NCBI GenBank assembly: GCA_963783335.1
Contig: CAWAND010000010.1
Location: 1,364,001 to 1,428,000 of the forward strand
DNA: 64,000 nt
DNA from: CAWAND01 sp963783335
GTDB lineage: Bacteria > Chloroflexota > Anaerolineae > Anaerolineales > E44-bin32
Direction of reading: 5' to 3'
The first letter of the stretch is position 1; each line of letters opens with the position of its first letter. The notes beneath the pieces are model-generated. The model was given only the letters and a program-made list of their open reading frames with translations. It searched no databases and was not told the DNA's origin. Below, piece after piece: positions 17,311 through 27,087 of the stretch. The translations under genes were made by a program, and so were the position numbers.

Positions 17311-17649
17311 ATGCCCGAAGAACATTCAAACCGAGGCGAGATTTCGGTGAGCGTCTTTGATCACCTGGTTGAATTGGCAGCGCTCGCTTTGGATCCGGAA
17401 GAAAGGGAGTATCTCCGAAGTGAGCTGAATGGGCAGCTCCGGGCGATCCGAGCCCTGGAAGCGATCGACGTAGATGAGGATCTTCCGATCACGTCCCATG
17501 GTGTGCCCTATTCGGATGCGACGCGCCCGGCTATCCGCCTTGACCAAGCGCGGGAGGCGAAGCTGGCGGAGGCAATCCTGGCGCAGGCGCCCATGGTCGA
17601 GAATCGCTATCTCGTCGTCCCCGATATCCCTCAGGAGGCCCTGGAGTGA
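17311..17649 (+). CDS. gatC: Asp-tRNA(Asn)/Glu-tRNA(Gln) amidotransferase subunit C
   Basis: Small helical subunit that clamps GatA to GatB in the enzyme that amidates misacylated Asp-tRNA(Asn) and Glu-tRNA(Gln). 112 residues from the ATG at 17311 behind GAGGAGG; an ATG at 17293 lacks a site. The pattern VFDHLVELAALALDPEEREYLRSEL followed by LEAIDVDEDLPITSH and the conserved C-terminal VVPDIP is the GatC signature (read here in pieces). Its stop overlaps the GTG of gatA (GTGA), so the two are coupled. gatB is separate, 12 kb away. Confidence 0.92.
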   Translation: MPEEHSNRGEISVSVFDHLVELAALALDPEEREYLRSELNGQLRAIRALEAIDVDEDLPITSHGVPYSDATRPAIRLDQAREAKLAEAILAQAPMVENRYLVVPDIPQEALE

Positions 17650-19244
17650 CGGCTGGATTGGCCGACCTATCCGCAAGGGAGATCGCCCGCCGCGTGCGTG
17701 AAGGGGAAGTCGCCGCGTCGGAGGTGCTTGACCAAACTTTGGAGCGGATCCATGAGGTTGAAGGCAGGGCACCCACGACCGAGCCTTATGATCAACAGCC
17801 ACGGGACCGAGAGCGGATCCATGCCTACATCAGCTTGGTTGAGGCGCGGGCGCGAGGGCAGGCGGAAGCCGTCGATCAGGCCGTACGGGATGGACAAGAT
17901 CCCGGGCCATTGGCCGGCGTGCCGTTGGCGGTCAAGGACATTTTTTGTGTTGAAGGGACCCGCTCAACGGCAGGCTCTAAGATTCTGGAGAACTTCACCG
18001 CCCCCTACAGTGCAACTCCGGTAGCGCGCTTGGAGGCGGCCGGTGCCGTCACGGTAGGCAAGGCAAACCTGGACGAATTCACGTTTGGATCTTCGAATGA
18101 GTCGTCCGCCTTTCTGCCACCTCCCGGAAACCCATGGGATCCTTCGCGCGTGCCGGGGGGCTCTTCGGGGGGAAGCACGGCGGCCGTGGCCGCTGGTGAG
18201 GCCGCGCTTTCATTGGCCACAGACACGGCCGGATCCATTCGCCAGCCAGCGGCTTTCTGTGGTGTGGTGGGTCTCAAGCCCACCTATGGGCGCGTGTCGC
18301 GCTACGGATTGATCGCATTTGCGTCCTCTTTGGATTGTCCGGGGACGGTGTCGCGTGATGTGACTGATGCCGGCCTCATGCTGGGTGCCATGGCCGGAGA
18401 GGATCCTGCCGACGCCACAGCCGCGGCCGTTGAAGTTCCCGACTACCTGGCCGAATTGGAGCGAGGGGTCGAGGGTTTGAGGGTCGGTCTTTCACCGAAC
18501 TACTTCAGACTGGCCTACCCCGATCCTGAAACAGGCGAACTGAGGGAGCAATCGATTGACCCTGAGATTGAAACTGCGGTGTACCGGGCAGCTGAGAGCC
18601 TGGCCAAGGCCGGGGCAGAGGTCGTCGAGGATGTGCCGATGCCTCATACCCACCTGGGCATCCCGGCCTACTTCGTTATCTCTCGAGTTGAAGCTGCCTC
18701 CAATCTGCATCGCTACGACGGCGTCAAATACGGTTACCGGTTTCCCGGATCCGTGACCGGTTTGCTTGAGATGTATCGTGAAACGCGTGGACGCGGTTTC
18801 GGGCTCCAACCCAAACTACGCATCTTGATGGGGATGTACGTCTCAGGCGAACAGTATGAGCGCGATTACTATCGCCGTGCGCTGCAGGTGCGATCGCTGA
18901 TCCGCCAGGACTTCGACCGGGCATTCAACGCCGACGGGAAACACAGGCTAGATGCTCTGCTTACACCCACCACCCCGACGACCGCTTTCGAACTTGGCCG
19001 GGTCTATGGGGACTCCGTCCTAATGCAGTATGCGGATCTGTTGACCGTCCCCGCCAATCACGCGGGCATTCCGGGCCTGTCTCTTCCGGCTGGATTCGAT
19101 TCGGGCGGATTGCCTGTCGGTGTGCAGTTGTTGGGTCCAGACTTCTCTGAAGGGACCCTGCTTCGGATTGGCCGCAGCTTCGAACTGGCGACCGCTGGCG
19201 AAGCTTGGCGGAGTCGCCGTCCTGCGCTGATCGAAACTGTGTGA
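17646..19244 (+). CDS. gatA: Asp-tRNA(Asn)/Glu-tRNA(Gln) amidotransferase subunit A
   Basis: Amidase subunit that releases ammonia from glutamine for tRNA amidation. 532 residues from a GTG overlapping the gatC stop. The Ser-cisSer-Lys machinery is visible: Lys in LAVKDIFC (about residue 97), GGSSGGSTAAVAAGE, and the nucleophile Ser in DTAGSIRQPAAFCG. The long, roughly 45-residue N-terminal stretch and an insertion around HRYDGVKYGYRF are within the family range. The C-terminal LPAGFDSGGLPVGVQLLG is standard. No other amidase partner is nearby, and gatC directly upstream rules out a generic amidase. Confidence 0.94.
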   Translation: MTAGLADLSAREIARRVREGEVAASEVLDQTLERIHEVEGRAPTTEPYDQQPRDRERIHAYISLVEARARGQAEAVDQAVRDGQDPGPLAGVPLAVKDIFCVEGTRSTAGSKILENFTAPYSATPVARLEAAGAVTVGKANLDEFTFGSSNESSAFLPPPGNPWDPSRVPGGSSGGSTAAVAAGEAALSLATDTAGSIRQPAAFCGVVGLKPTYGRVSRYGLIAFASSLDCPGTVSRDVTDAGLMLGAMAGEDPADATAAAVEVPDYLAELERGVEGLRVGLSPNYFRLAYPDPETGELREQSIDPEIETAVYRAAESLAKAGAEVVEDVPMPHTHLGIPAYFVISRVEAASNLHRYDGVKYGYRFPGSVTGLLEMYRETRGRGFGLQPKLRILMGMYVSGEQYERDYYRRALQVRSLIRQDFDRAFNADGKHRLDALLTPTTPTTAFELGRVYGDSVLMQYADLLTVPANHAGIPGLSLPAGFDSGGLPVGVQLLGPDFSEGTLLRIGRSFELATAGEAWRSRRPALIETV

Positions 19245-19624
19245 GCCGACCCAACCAATGGCAAAGTCGCCGAGGCCTTTGGCATGCTATGGGGTTATGA
19301 TCATGGACTGTTAATGTCCGGCGCCGGAAAGATGGTGTACCATGGGTGCGCTGTCTATCACCCGATATGCAATGCTCGGCTTCAGCAGCCGGGCTTGCGC
19401 GAGCAGGGCCTTCTAGTGCTATAATGTTGCCGGCCCGGCTCAGCCGGGGACCTCGCCCCGGGAGGGCGGAGTACAACCTGCAGGGTCGAAGGACTGGGAA
19501 TCCTACCTACGACGACCCACGAACACGCAGGCAGTTTGCAGATCTTCTACAAGATTATCCGATGTGGCGTGAAGGCCTTTCTTGGCCTTGACATTCGTTT
19601 GCGTTGCTGTTGAGAGGTTGCCTA
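19245..19624 (+). other. 380-base intergenic leader of the act/cox operon
   Basis: Non-coding stretch between gatA and the respiratory operon. It holds the promoter at 19395-19425 and then about 200 bases of GC-rich leader with several short inverted repeats (for example CCGGGG and CCCCGG near 19445-19460). The long leader could carry post-transcriptional control, but I recognise no riboswitch. No ORF with a ribosome-binding site is seen. Confidence 0.55.
19395..19425 (+). promoter_or_regulatory. probable promoter of the act/cox operon
   Basis: TTGCGC, 19-base spacer, TATAAT, with TGC before the -10 (extended -10). It lies about 200 bases upstream of actA and is the only good candidate in the gap. 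Confidence 0.6.
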
Positions 19625-20281
19625 ATGGGGCAAATCTTCCACCGTTCCGCCAACTCGATTGCCCTGCTCAGCATCGTCGGTGGCGGCTTGGCCTTGGCCA
19701 CAATCGCCGTTGTCTGGTGGCTCATTGTCTGGTCACCGTACATGACCCAGCAGAATGTGGTGATCCCGCAGCCCGTGCCCTTCAGCCACGCCCGACATGT
19801 CGAAGGAAACGGGCTTGATTGTCGCTATTGCCATACATCCGTGGAAGACAGCTCTTTTGCAGGCATTCCGCCGACCAAGACGTGTATGACCTGCCACTCC
19901 CAGATCTTCACCAATGCCGCAATCTTGGCCCCTGTGCGCGACAGCTTCAAGAACAACATGCCCATTCAGTGGACGCGAATCAATGATTTGCCGGACTATG
20001 TCTATTTCGATCACAGCATTCATATTGCCAAGGGCGTCGGATGCACGACCTGCCACGGACCGATCGGCGAGATGCCCATCACCTGGAAGGGCGAATCGTT
20101 GAAGATGAGCTGGTGCCTGAACTGTCACCGCCATCCTGAGAAGTACCTCCGACCGGCTGACCAGGTGTTCAACGCTGACTATCAGCCCCCCGCAAATCAA
20201 GTCGAGTTGGGGCAGCAGTTGGTCAAGCAGAACGACATCAAGCTAAGTCTCCTTACGAGCTGCTCGACATGCCATCGCTAA
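19625..20281 (+). CDS. actA: alternative complex III pentaheme cytochrome c subunit
   Basis: Electron-output subunit of alternative complex III, the quinol oxidase that replaces cytochrome bc1. 218 residues from the ATG at 19625 behind GAGAGG. One N-terminal membrane anchor (about residues 11-36), then five CxxCH haem c sites: CRYCH, CMTCH, CTTCH, CLNCH and CSTCH, the last at the very C-terminus. FDHSIHIAKGVGC supplies further His ligands. The stop is 18 bases before the preferred actB start. It is the first gene of an eleven-gene respiratory cluster; electrons should go to the attached haem of CoxB. Confidence 0.94.
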   Translation: MGQIFHRSANSIALLSIVGGGLALATIAVVWWLIVWSPYMTQQNVVIPQPVPFSHARHVEGNGLDCRYCHTSVEDSSFAGIPPTKTCMTCHSQIFTNAAILAPVRDSFKNNMPIQWTRINDLPDYVYFDHSIHIAKGVGCTTCHGPIGEMPITWKGESLKMSWCLNCHRHPEKYLRPADQVFNADYQPPANQVELGQQLVKQNDIKLSLLTSCSTCHR

Positions 20282-20298
20282 CGCGCCAAGGAGGGCAA

Positions 20299-23286
20299 GT
20301 GGAGAAATCCTTTAACCCGGACGCAATTCGTCAACGTTTTCAACAAGCCGACGATCCGGGGCAATGGCGCAGCCTGGAAGAGCTGGCCAAGACGGCCAAT
20401 TTCCAGGATTGGCTCAAGTATGAGTTCCCGGCGGGTGCTGACCAATGGGTTGATTCAGTCACGCGGCGCGGCTTTCTCAAACTGATGGCCGCCTCGCTTG
20501 GCCTGGCTGGCCTCACCGCGTGTGTTCGCTATCCGGAAGAGAAGATCGTCCCCTATGTTGACCAACCCAACGGGATGACGCCCGGAAAACCCCAGTTCTA
20601 CGCCTCAGCATCGCTACACGACGGCTTTGCTAACGGAGTCTTGGTTGAGAGTCACGAAGGCCGCCCGACGAAGATTGAAGGGAATCCGGATCATCCCGCC
20701 AGCATGGGCGCGACCGATCTCTTCGCCCAGGCGAGTGTCTTGGACCTTTACGATCCCGATCGCGCCCAGGTCATCACCAGCGGAAACCAAATCAAGACTT
20801 GGCAGGCTTTCGCCTCGGAGATGGCGCACGCGCTCAACGCTCAAAATGGCAAGCAGGGTGCGGGCCTTCGCATCCTCACGGGCACGGTCACGTCGCCCAC
20901 GATGGGCTCCCAAATCGGCCAACTGCTGAGTGCTTATCCCCGCGCCACCTGGCACCAGTACCAGCCAGTCACGCGGGACAACATTCTGCACGGCGCTCAG
21001 TTGGCTTACAGTCGGGACGTCGCAACCCAGGTGGATTTCTCCAAGGCAGATATCATCCTGGCGTTGGACGCCGATTTTCTTTCCGAAGGACCCGACCGAG
21101 TCCGCTATGCGCGGGATTTCGCCGCGCGGCGCAAGGTCCGCGAAGATCAGACGGACATGAATCGTCTTTACGTGGCGGAGCCGTCCCCGACGTTGACCGG
21201 CACCATGGCGGACCATCGGCTGCCGATCTCCGCGGCGCATGTTGACGGCATGGCCCGGGCCGTGGCTTCGGAGCTTGGCCTGGCGATTGACGTCCCGACG
21301 GACTTGCCGGCGAACGCGGCCCAGTGGGCGAAAAGCGCGGCGGCAGATCTCAAGCAGGCGGCCTCAGGTCGGGCGGTCGTCATGGCCGGTCGAGGTCAGC
21401 CCGGGGAAGTCCACGCTCTTGTCCACGCGATCAATCAAGCTCTGAACGCCGTAGGGAATTGTGTGATCTACACCGAGCCGGTTGAAGCCGCGCCCGCGCT
21501 CCAATCGGAGTCCCTCCAAGCGTTGGTCTCGGCGATTAAGAATGGCCAGGTCGAAGTCCTGGTGATGTTGGGCGTCAATCCGGCCTATGCTGCACCGGCT
21601 GATCTCAACTTCTCAGATGTCCTCGCCAACGTTCCCTTCAAGGTCTATCACGGTCTCTACCTGGACGAAACGGCCGTGTTGGCGGACTGGCATATACCGG
21701 CGACGCACCCGCTCGAGACGTGGAGCGATGCGCGCGCCTTTGACGGCACCGTGACGATTGTGCAGCCGTTGATCGAGCCCCTGTATTCCGGCAAATCCGA
21801 ACATGAACTCCTGGCGCTGATGCTTGGGCAGGCAGATGCCACCAGCCACGACATCGTGAAAGGCTACTGGCAGGCAAACGCCCCTTCGGATGCGGACTTT
21901 GAAGCCTTTTGGCGGCTGAGCCTGCATGATGGCATGGTGGCCCACTCGGCGCTTCCCCAGATCGACGTGACGCTGCAAGACGAGTTGGGCGGCGTATCGA
22001 ATGCGGCGCCTTCGGCATCGGGCCAGGATCTTGAGATCGTCTTTCGACCGGACCCCACGATTTGGGATGGCGGTTCATCCAACAATGGTTGGCTGCAGGA
22101 ATTGCCCAAGCCGCTAACCAAGGTGACTTGGGACAACGTGGCTTGGGTTTCGCCGGCCACGGCCAGCCAAATGGGGCTGGACAACGGTGGGCTCATCGAG
22201 CTTGACTACCATGGTCGAAAGGTTCAGGCGCCGGTCTGGGTTATGCCCGGCCAAGCGACGGGAACGGTCACAGCCTTCTTGGGGTACGGACGCCAACTCT
22301 CGGGTCGGGTGGGCCAAGGGATCGGCTACAACGCCTATCAGATTCGCACGCTCGACCATCCCTGGTTCGACAGTGGGTTGAAGGTAAGGTCCACTGGGGA
22401 CCGATACACGCTCGCCACAACCCAAAACCACCACACAATGGAAGGCCGTGATCTCGTCCGAGTGGAGGACGTGACGGCCTTTACTTCGGGGAAGATCAAG
22501 CCTGAAGAACCTCAGACAGACAAGCCCTCGCTGTACAACCAGTTCAGCTACGAAAATGGCTACGCGTGGGGCATGTCGATTGATCTAAGCGCCTGCACGG
22601 GCTGCAACGCATGCATCGCAGCTTGCGTTGCCGAAAACAACATCCCGGTCGTCGGCAAGGAACAGGTCAACATCGGCCGGGAGATGCAGTGGCTGCGGGT
22701 GGATGATTACTTTGCTGGCAGCCCCGAGAATCCCGAAATCTATCACCAGGCAGTGCCATGCATGCAGTGCGAAAACGCGCCGTGTGAGGTTGTTTGCCCT
22801 GTCGGCGCCACGCTTCACAGCAATGAGGGCCTGAACGACATGGTGTACAACCGCTGCATCGGCACCCGCTACTGCTCGAACAACTGCCCCTACAAAGTGC
22901 GAAGGTTCAACTTCCTGCAGTTCGCGGACGAGACCACTGAATCACTGAAGATGGTGCGCAATCCCGACGTTACCGTGCGCTCAAGAGGCGTGATGGAGAA
23001 GTGCAACTACTGCGTCCAACGAATTACGCACAGCCGCATTCGGGCCGAAGAAGAAGGCCGGGAAGTGATGGATGGCGAGATCCAGACGGCCTGCCAGCAA
23101 GCGTGTCCTACCCAGGCCATTACCTTTGGCAATATCAATGATGACCAGTCTCGCGTGGCCGGCCTCAAGCAGCAGAAGCACAACTACACGTTGCTGGCGG
23201 AACTGAACACGCGGCCAAGAACGACCTACTTGTACAAGTTCCGGAACGCCAATCCCAAGATGGCCAACGTGGATGAGGCAGCCTAG
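20299..23286 (+). CDS. actB: alternative complex III iron-sulfur / molybdopterin-like subunit
   Basis: About 995 residues. The GTG at 20299 is favoured because AAGGAGGG sits just before it; an ATG at 20269 overlaps actA and lacks a site. Near residue 57 there is a Tat signal (TRRGFLKLMAASLGLAG) ending in a lipobox-like LTAC. The large middle part (about 80-720) is the molybdopterin oxidoreductase fold, which in ActB carries no cofactor. The last 260 residues have ferredoxin motifs: CTGCNACIAAC, CMQCENAPCEVVC, CIGTRYCSNNC, and CNYC with ACQQAC. That fits three [4Fe-4S] clusters and one [3Fe-4S], as known for ActB. Confidence 0.93.
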   Translation: MEKSFNPDAIRQRFQQADDPGQWRSLEELAKTANFQDWLKYEFPAGADQWVDSVTRRGFLKLMAASLGLAGLTACVRYPEEKIVPYVDQPNGMTPGKPQFYASASLHDGFANGVLVESHEGRPTKIEGNPDHPASMGATDLFAQASVLDLYDPDRAQVITSGNQIKTWQAFASEMAHALNAQNGKQGAGLRILTGTVTSPTMGSQIGQLLSAYPRATWHQYQPVTRDNILHGAQLAYSRDVATQVDFSKADIILALDADFLSEGPDRVRYARDFAARRKVREDQTDMNRLYVAEPSPTLTGTMADHRLPISAAHVDGMARAVASELGLAIDVPTDLPANAAQWAKSAAADLKQAASGRAVVMAGRGQPGEVHALVHAINQALNAVGNCVIYTEPVEAAPALQSESLQALVSAIKNGQVEVLVMLGVNPAYAAPADLNFSDVLANVPFKVYHGLYLDETAVLADWHIPATHPLETWSDARAFDGTVTIVQPLIEPLYSGKSEHELLALMLGQADATSHDIVKGYWQANAPSDADFEAFWRLSLHDGMVAHSALPQIDVTLQDELGGVSNAAPSASGQDLEIVFRPDPTIWDGGSSNNGWLQELPKPLTKVTWDNVAWVSPATASQMGLDNGGLIELDYHGRKVQAPVWVMPGQATGTVTAFLGYGRQLSGRVGQGIGYNAYQIRTLDHPWFDSGLKVRSTGDRYTLATTQNHHTMEGRDLVRVEDVTAFTSGKIKPEEPQTDKPSLYNQFSYENGYAWGMSIDLSACTGCNACIAACVAENNIPVVGKEQVNIGREMQWLRVDDYFAGSPENPEIYHQAVPCMQCENAPCEVVCPVGATLHSNEGLNDMVYNRCIGTRYCSNNCPYKVRRFNFLQFADETTESLKMVRNPDVTVRSRGVMEKCNYCVQRITHSRIRAEEEGREVMDGEIQTACQQACPTQAITFGNINDDQSRVAGLKQQKHNYTLLAELNTRPRTTYLYKFRNANPKMANVDEAA

Positions 23287-23313
23287 CCCAGGCTTTAAGA
23301 GAGAGAAGAATTT

Positions 23314-24708
23314 ATGACCGTCGAAGGGCGAGCCAAAAAAGCCGTAAGCGACAACCCTGTGCTTAAGGGGCTGCTCCACCCAGGGCAGACCTATCTTTCG
23401 GTGACGGAGAAAATCACCGAGGTGGTGCTGACCAGGGACACACCGCTGGCATGGATGATCGGCTTTGCCGTCGTCGGCATGTTCTTCATGGTCTTTCTGC
23501 TGGCCGTCACCTACTTGTTCTACAAGGGAGTTGGCATCTGGGGGATCATGATCCCGGTGGCCTGGGGATTTGCCATCACCAACTTCGTGTGGTGGATCGG
23601 AATCGGGCATGCAGGGACGCTGATCTCGGCCATCCTGTTGCTGTTCCGGCAGGAATGGCGCACCTCGATCAACCGCTTCGCTGAAGCGATGACGATTTTC
23701 GCTGTGGCAGCGGCTGGGATGTTCCCCATTTTGCACCTGGGTCGTCCATGGTTTGCGTATTTCATCATGCCCTATCCCAACACGATGGGCATGTGGCCAC
23801 AGTGGCGCAGCCCCCTGGTGTGGGACCTGTTTGCCATTTCCACCTACGGGACGGTTTCGCTCATCTTCTGGTTCATTGGCCTGGTGCCGGACCTGGCGAC
23901 CATGCGTGATCGAGCCAAGCCTCGGATCCTGAAGGTCATCTACGGCATGTTGGCCATGGGCTGGCGGGGTTCGGCCCGGCACTGGGAGCGTTACAAGGTG
24001 GCCTATTTCCTGTTGGCGGCATTGGCCACTCCGCTCGTGGTTTCCGTGCACAGTATCGTGGGTCTCGACTTCGCCTACGCGTTGGTCCCCGGCTGGCATT
24101 CGACCATTACGCCGCCGTTCTTCGTGGCTGGGGCCATCTACTCTGGCTTTGCCATGGTCTTCACGCTGGCCATTCCGCTGCGCAAGGTCTTCCATTTGGA
24201 AGGCCTGATCACGATGAAACACATGGATTACATGGCCAAAGTCATGCTCGCAACCGGCCTGATCGTGGCCTACGGCTACGGGATGGAGCTGTTCATGGGT
24301 TGGTACAGCGGGAGCACCTTTGAAGCCTACCTGATTCAGAATCGTGCTTTCGGACCTTATGCCCCATGGTATTGGCTGTTGATTCTGATCAATGTGGTGA
24401 TCGTGCAGGCCTTGTGGTTCCCACAGGTTCGCAAGAATCTGGTTGTCTTGTTCATCCTTTCAATCATCATCAACATCGGCATGTGGCTTGAGCGCTTCAT
24501 CATCATCGTTGTCAGTCTGTCCAGGGATTTCCTCCCCTCGGCTTGGGGGTTCTTCACGCCGACGATCTGGGACTGGGCGATTCTCTTCGGCTCCATGGGA
24601 TTCTTCTTCACCATGATGTTCTTGTTCGTCCGATCCATGCCTTCCATTTCCATCTTCGAGGTGCGCGAGTTGGTGCACAAGACTCATGCTTCTGAGGCGG
24701 AGGCCTAG
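23314..24708 (+). CDS. actC: alternative complex III NrfD-like quinol-binding membrane subunit
   Basis: 464 residues with about ten membrane spans, the NrfD/PsrC fold that binds quinol at the periplasmic side and contacts the ActB clusters. The ribosome-binding site is GAGAGAGAAG. Typical segments: FVWWIGIGHAGTLISAILLL, HLGRPWFAYFIMPYPN and SVHSIVGLDFAYALVPGWHST. The C-terminal tail (MPSISIFEVRELVHKT) is cytoplasmic. Twenty-seven bases separate it from actB, and it abuts actD. ActC and ActF are the two NrfD-like subunits expected in this complex, and both are here. Confidence 0.93.
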   Translation: MTVEGRAKKAVSDNPVLKGLLHPGQTYLSVTEKITEVVLTRDTPLAWMIGFAVVGMFFMVFLLAVTYLFYKGVGIWGIMIPVAWGFAITNFVWWIGIGHAGTLISAILLLFRQEWRTSINRFAEAMTIFAVAAAGMFPILHLGRPWFAYFIMPYPNTMGMWPQWRSPLVWDLFAISTYGTVSLIFWFIGLVPDLATMRDRAKPRILKVIYGMLAMGWRGSARHWERYKVAYFLLAALATPLVVSVHSIVGLDFAYALVPGWHSTITPPFFVAGAIYSGFAMVFTLAIPLRKVFHLEGLITMKHMDYMAKVMLATGLIVAYGYGMELFMGWYSGSTFEAYLIQNRAFGPYAPWYWLLILINVVIVQALWFPQVRKNLVVLFILSIIINIGMWLERFIIIVVSLSRDFLPSAWGFFTPTIWDWAILFGSMGFFFTMMFLFVRSMPSISIFEVRELVHKTHASEAEA

Positions 24709-25287
24709 GTGGAACACATGGCATCACAGTCGGAGAGTGGCAAAATGATGCAGGACGGTCCGCAGTTCTACGGGCTGATGGCAGAGTTCGAAGACCCCGA
24801 CGATTTGTTGGCGGCATCGGCGAAAGTGCGAGATGCTGGCTACGAGGCGTTTGACGCCTATACCCCGTTCCCAATTGACGGACTGGGGGAAGCTGTCGGT
24901 CACAAGCGGAGCCCGATCCCCCTTTTGGTCTTCGGCGGTGGTTTGATGGGCGCGCTGACCGGTTTCGGCATGATGTGGTCCTCGGCGGTCATCTTCTACC
25001 CGGTCAATGCCGGCGGTCGGCCGCTGAACAGTTGGCCGGCCTTCATCCCCATCACATTTGAATTGACGATTTTGTTTGCGGCTTTAACGGCCATGGTGAG
25101 CATGTTCTTCCTGAACAAGCTGCCCATGCCCTACCATCCCGTGTTCAACGTGCCGTCTTTCCAGCGTGCCAGCCAAGATCGCTTCTTTCTTTGCATTGAG
25201 GCGGAGGATCCCAAATTTGATCCCGACAAGACCCGCGCCTTTTTGGAAGGCTTGGGGCCGGAGAAGGTGTCCGAAGTTGCTCCCTGA
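24709..25287 (+). CDS. actD: alternative complex III subunit D (DUF3341)
   Basis: 192 residues starting at the GTG immediately after the actC stop (GGAGG five bases upstream); an ATG at 24718 is an alternative. DUF3341 signature: FYGLMAEFEDPDDLLAAS, then YEAFDAYTPFPIDGL. Two membrane spans follow (about 65-85 and 105-125) around the loop NAGGRPLNSWPAF, then a short C-terminal soluble part (RFFLCIEAEDPKFDP). It is a structural membrane subunit of the complex and binds no cofactor. A weak gap of 22 bases leads to actE. Confidence 0.9.
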   Translation: MEHMASQSESGKMMQDGPQFYGLMAEFEDPDDLLAASAKVRDAGYEAFDAYTPFPIDGLGEAVGHKRSPIPLLVFGGGLMGALTGFGMMWSSAVIFYPVNAGGRPLNSWPAFIPITFELTILFAALTAMVSMFFLNKLPMPYHPVFNVPSFQRASQDRFFLCIEAEDPKFDPDKTRAFLEGLGPEKVSEVAP

Positions 25288-25309
25288 TCATCGAACTCTT
25301 ACTCAGCGA

Positions 25310-25894
25310 ATGCGTCGTTTGGTCTGGCTTGGCCTGGCTGTGGGCGGGCTGATGGCTTTGTCCGCCTGTCAGCCAGCGATGACTGATCAGCCGCGGTTTG
25401 AACCCCTGGAGGCCAATCCCTTCTTCGCCAACGGCATGGCTTCTCGGCCGTTGGTGCCGGATACGGTGGCCCGAGGCCAGCTGAACGCCGATCCTGTCTT
25501 CTACACTGGGAAAACGGCCAACGGAGATCTGGTTCAGGATATTCCGGTTGAAGTTGACGCTCAGCTTCTCGAGAGAGGCCAGCAGCGCTTCGAGATCTAC
25601 TGTGCTCCGTGCCACGGTCTGGTGGGCGACGGCAACGGGATCGTTGTGCAGCGTGGCTTTCCGTCCCCGCCGAGCTATCACACCGATCGTCTGCGGAATG
25701 CGCCGGCGGGCCATTTCTTTGATGTGATCACAAATGGGTTCGGACGCATGTACGACTACTCGGACCGGGTGGCTCCGGCCGATCGTTGGGCTATCGTTGC
25801 CTATATCCGGGCGCTCCAACTGAGTCAGGACGCTCCGATTGACAGCGCGCCTGCCGATGTCCAGCAGCAGTTGAAAAGTGAGGCGTCGCAGTGA
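25310..25894 (+). CDS. actE: alternative complex III monohaem cytochrome c lipoprotein
   Basis: 194 residues from the ATG at 25310, chosen because it begins the signal peptide (MRRLVWLGLAVGGLMALSAC) with lipobox LSAC; the open frame upstream overlaps actD in another phase. After lipid attachment, a single CxxCH (CAPCH, about residue 98) and a distal Met in GFGRMYDY give a His/Met haem c. PSPPSYHTDRLRNAPAGHFF is the conserved ActE stretch. No strong ribosome-binding site is seen. The stop overlaps the actF GTG. It faces the periplasm and works with ActA. Confidence 0.91.
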   Translation: MRRLVWLGLAVGGLMALSACQPAMTDQPRFEPLEANPFFANGMASRPLVPDTVARGQLNADPVFYTGKTANGDLVQDIPVEVDAQLLERGQQRFEIYCAPCHGLVGDGNGIVVQRGFPSPPSYHTDRLRNAPAGHFFDVITNGFGRMYDYSDRVAPADRWAIVAYIRALQLSQDAPIDSAPADVQQQLKSEASQ

Positions 25895-27087
25895 AAGTCC
25901 TTGACTCTGCCCTTGAAACCCTGTCCAAGATCCAACGGTGGGGCCTGCTGCTGGCAGTCGCCGTCGGCGCCCTTTGCTTGTATGGACTGTTTGTCGACAG
26001 CGCTCAGTTCTACAAGTCCTATCTTCTGGCCTTCGCGTTTTGGGCCAACTTGACGATAGGTTTCCTTGGCCTAACGCTTCTCCACCAAATGGCGGGCGGT
26101 CGCTGGGGCAACACGGTGCAGCGGCTGTTCGAGGCCGGAACCAACACCCTGCCGTTGATGGCGCTGGCTTTCATCCCCATTGCACTCAACCTGGACAAGA
26201 TCTACCCGTGGGCCGTGCAGGGGGCCGCCGCGGCCGATCCTCTGCTGCAGCATAAGGCCCCTTTCCTCAACCCGACGGCATTCATCGGCCGCACAGTCTT
26301 CTATTTTGCAATCTGGATCGGCTTCTCCTGGGTTATGAATCGTTGGTGGCGACGACGTGATGAAGGCGGCGCCGGGCCGTCCCTTCGACTCGAGCAGGGA
26401 TTTGGCGGCCTGGCATTGGTGGTCTTCGTCTTGACGGCTTCGTTTGCGTCCTTTGATTGGGTGATGACGTTGGAGCCGGACTGGTATTCGACGGTGTACG
26501 GCCTGATTTTCGTGTGTGGTGAGGCCTTGGCGGCCCTGACGTTCACGATTGTCATCCTGTCCCGATTGATCGGCGGAGACTTGAAATCGGAGTCCGAAGT
26601 CAAGGGTGTCGAAGGCTATCCTCGACCGATCGCTGATCTGCGGAACCTGACAGTGGCGTTCGTGATCTTGTGGGCCTATATGCAGTTCTCGCAGTTCATC
26701 ATTACCTGGTCGGGCAACACCGATGAAGAAATCACATGGGTGTTGCACCGAGGCATGTCCGGCTGGCAGACAGTCACCCTGACGCTGATTGTGCTGCACT
26801 TCTTTGCACCGCTGCTCCTGCTTATTTCACCGCTCATCAAGCGCAACTTCAAGGCGCTGGCCGGTCTGGCCATCGTGATATTCCTGATGCGCTGGGTAGA
26901 GACGTTCTGGATGGTCATGCCTTCTTACTATACGCACGGTCTGACCATCCATTGGATGGACATGGCGGTCAGCATCGCGGCGGGTGGTCTATGGGTCGGA
27001 TGGTTCGCAACGCTGCTGCGCAGAGCTCCCGCGCCGCTGATCAATGTCCCGCAGTCGAGTCCCAGGGGAGTATTGGAAAGTGGCTGA
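25891..27087 (+). CDS. actF: alternative complex III second NrfD-like membrane subunit
   Basis: 398 residues from a GTG overlapping the actE stop (GTGA). About ten membrane spans; SFASFDWVMTLEPDWYSTVYG, the WAYMQFSQFIITWSGN segment and FWMVMPSYYTHG are ActF hallmarks. It is homologous in fold to ActC but shorter, and is thought to contribute to proton translocation. The C-terminus RRAPAPLINVP is cytoplasmic. The next gene begins at or just before its stop. Confidence 0.92.
   Translation: MKVLDSALETLSKIQRWGLLLAVAVGALCLYGLFVDSAQFYKSYLLAFAFWANLTIGFLGLTLLHQMAGGRWGNTVQRLFEAGTNTLPLMALAFIPIALNLDKIYPWAVQGAAAADPLLQHKAPFLNPTAFIGRTVFYFAIWIGFSWVMNRWWRRRDEGGAGPSLRLEQGFGGLALVVFVLTASFASFDWVMTLEPDWYSTVYGLIFVCGEALAALTFTIVILSRLIGGDLKSESEVKGVEGYPRPIADLRNLTVAFVILWAYMQFSQFIITWSGNTDEEITWVLHRGMSGWQTVTLTLIVLHFFAPLLLLISPLIKRNFKALAGLAIVIFLMRWVETFWMVMPSYYTHGLTIHWMDMAVSIAAGGLWVGWFATLLRRAPAPLINVPQSSPRGVLESG

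Noticed and set aside
19440..19470. Short GC-rich repeats in the act leader as a riboswitch
   Set aside because: No conserved aptamer pattern that I can recognise; only small hairpins.
22981..24222. Open frame of 413 codons on the minus strand
   Set aside because: Antisense to actB and actC; translation is rich in His, Arg, Asp and Gly, with no domain and no ribosome-binding site.
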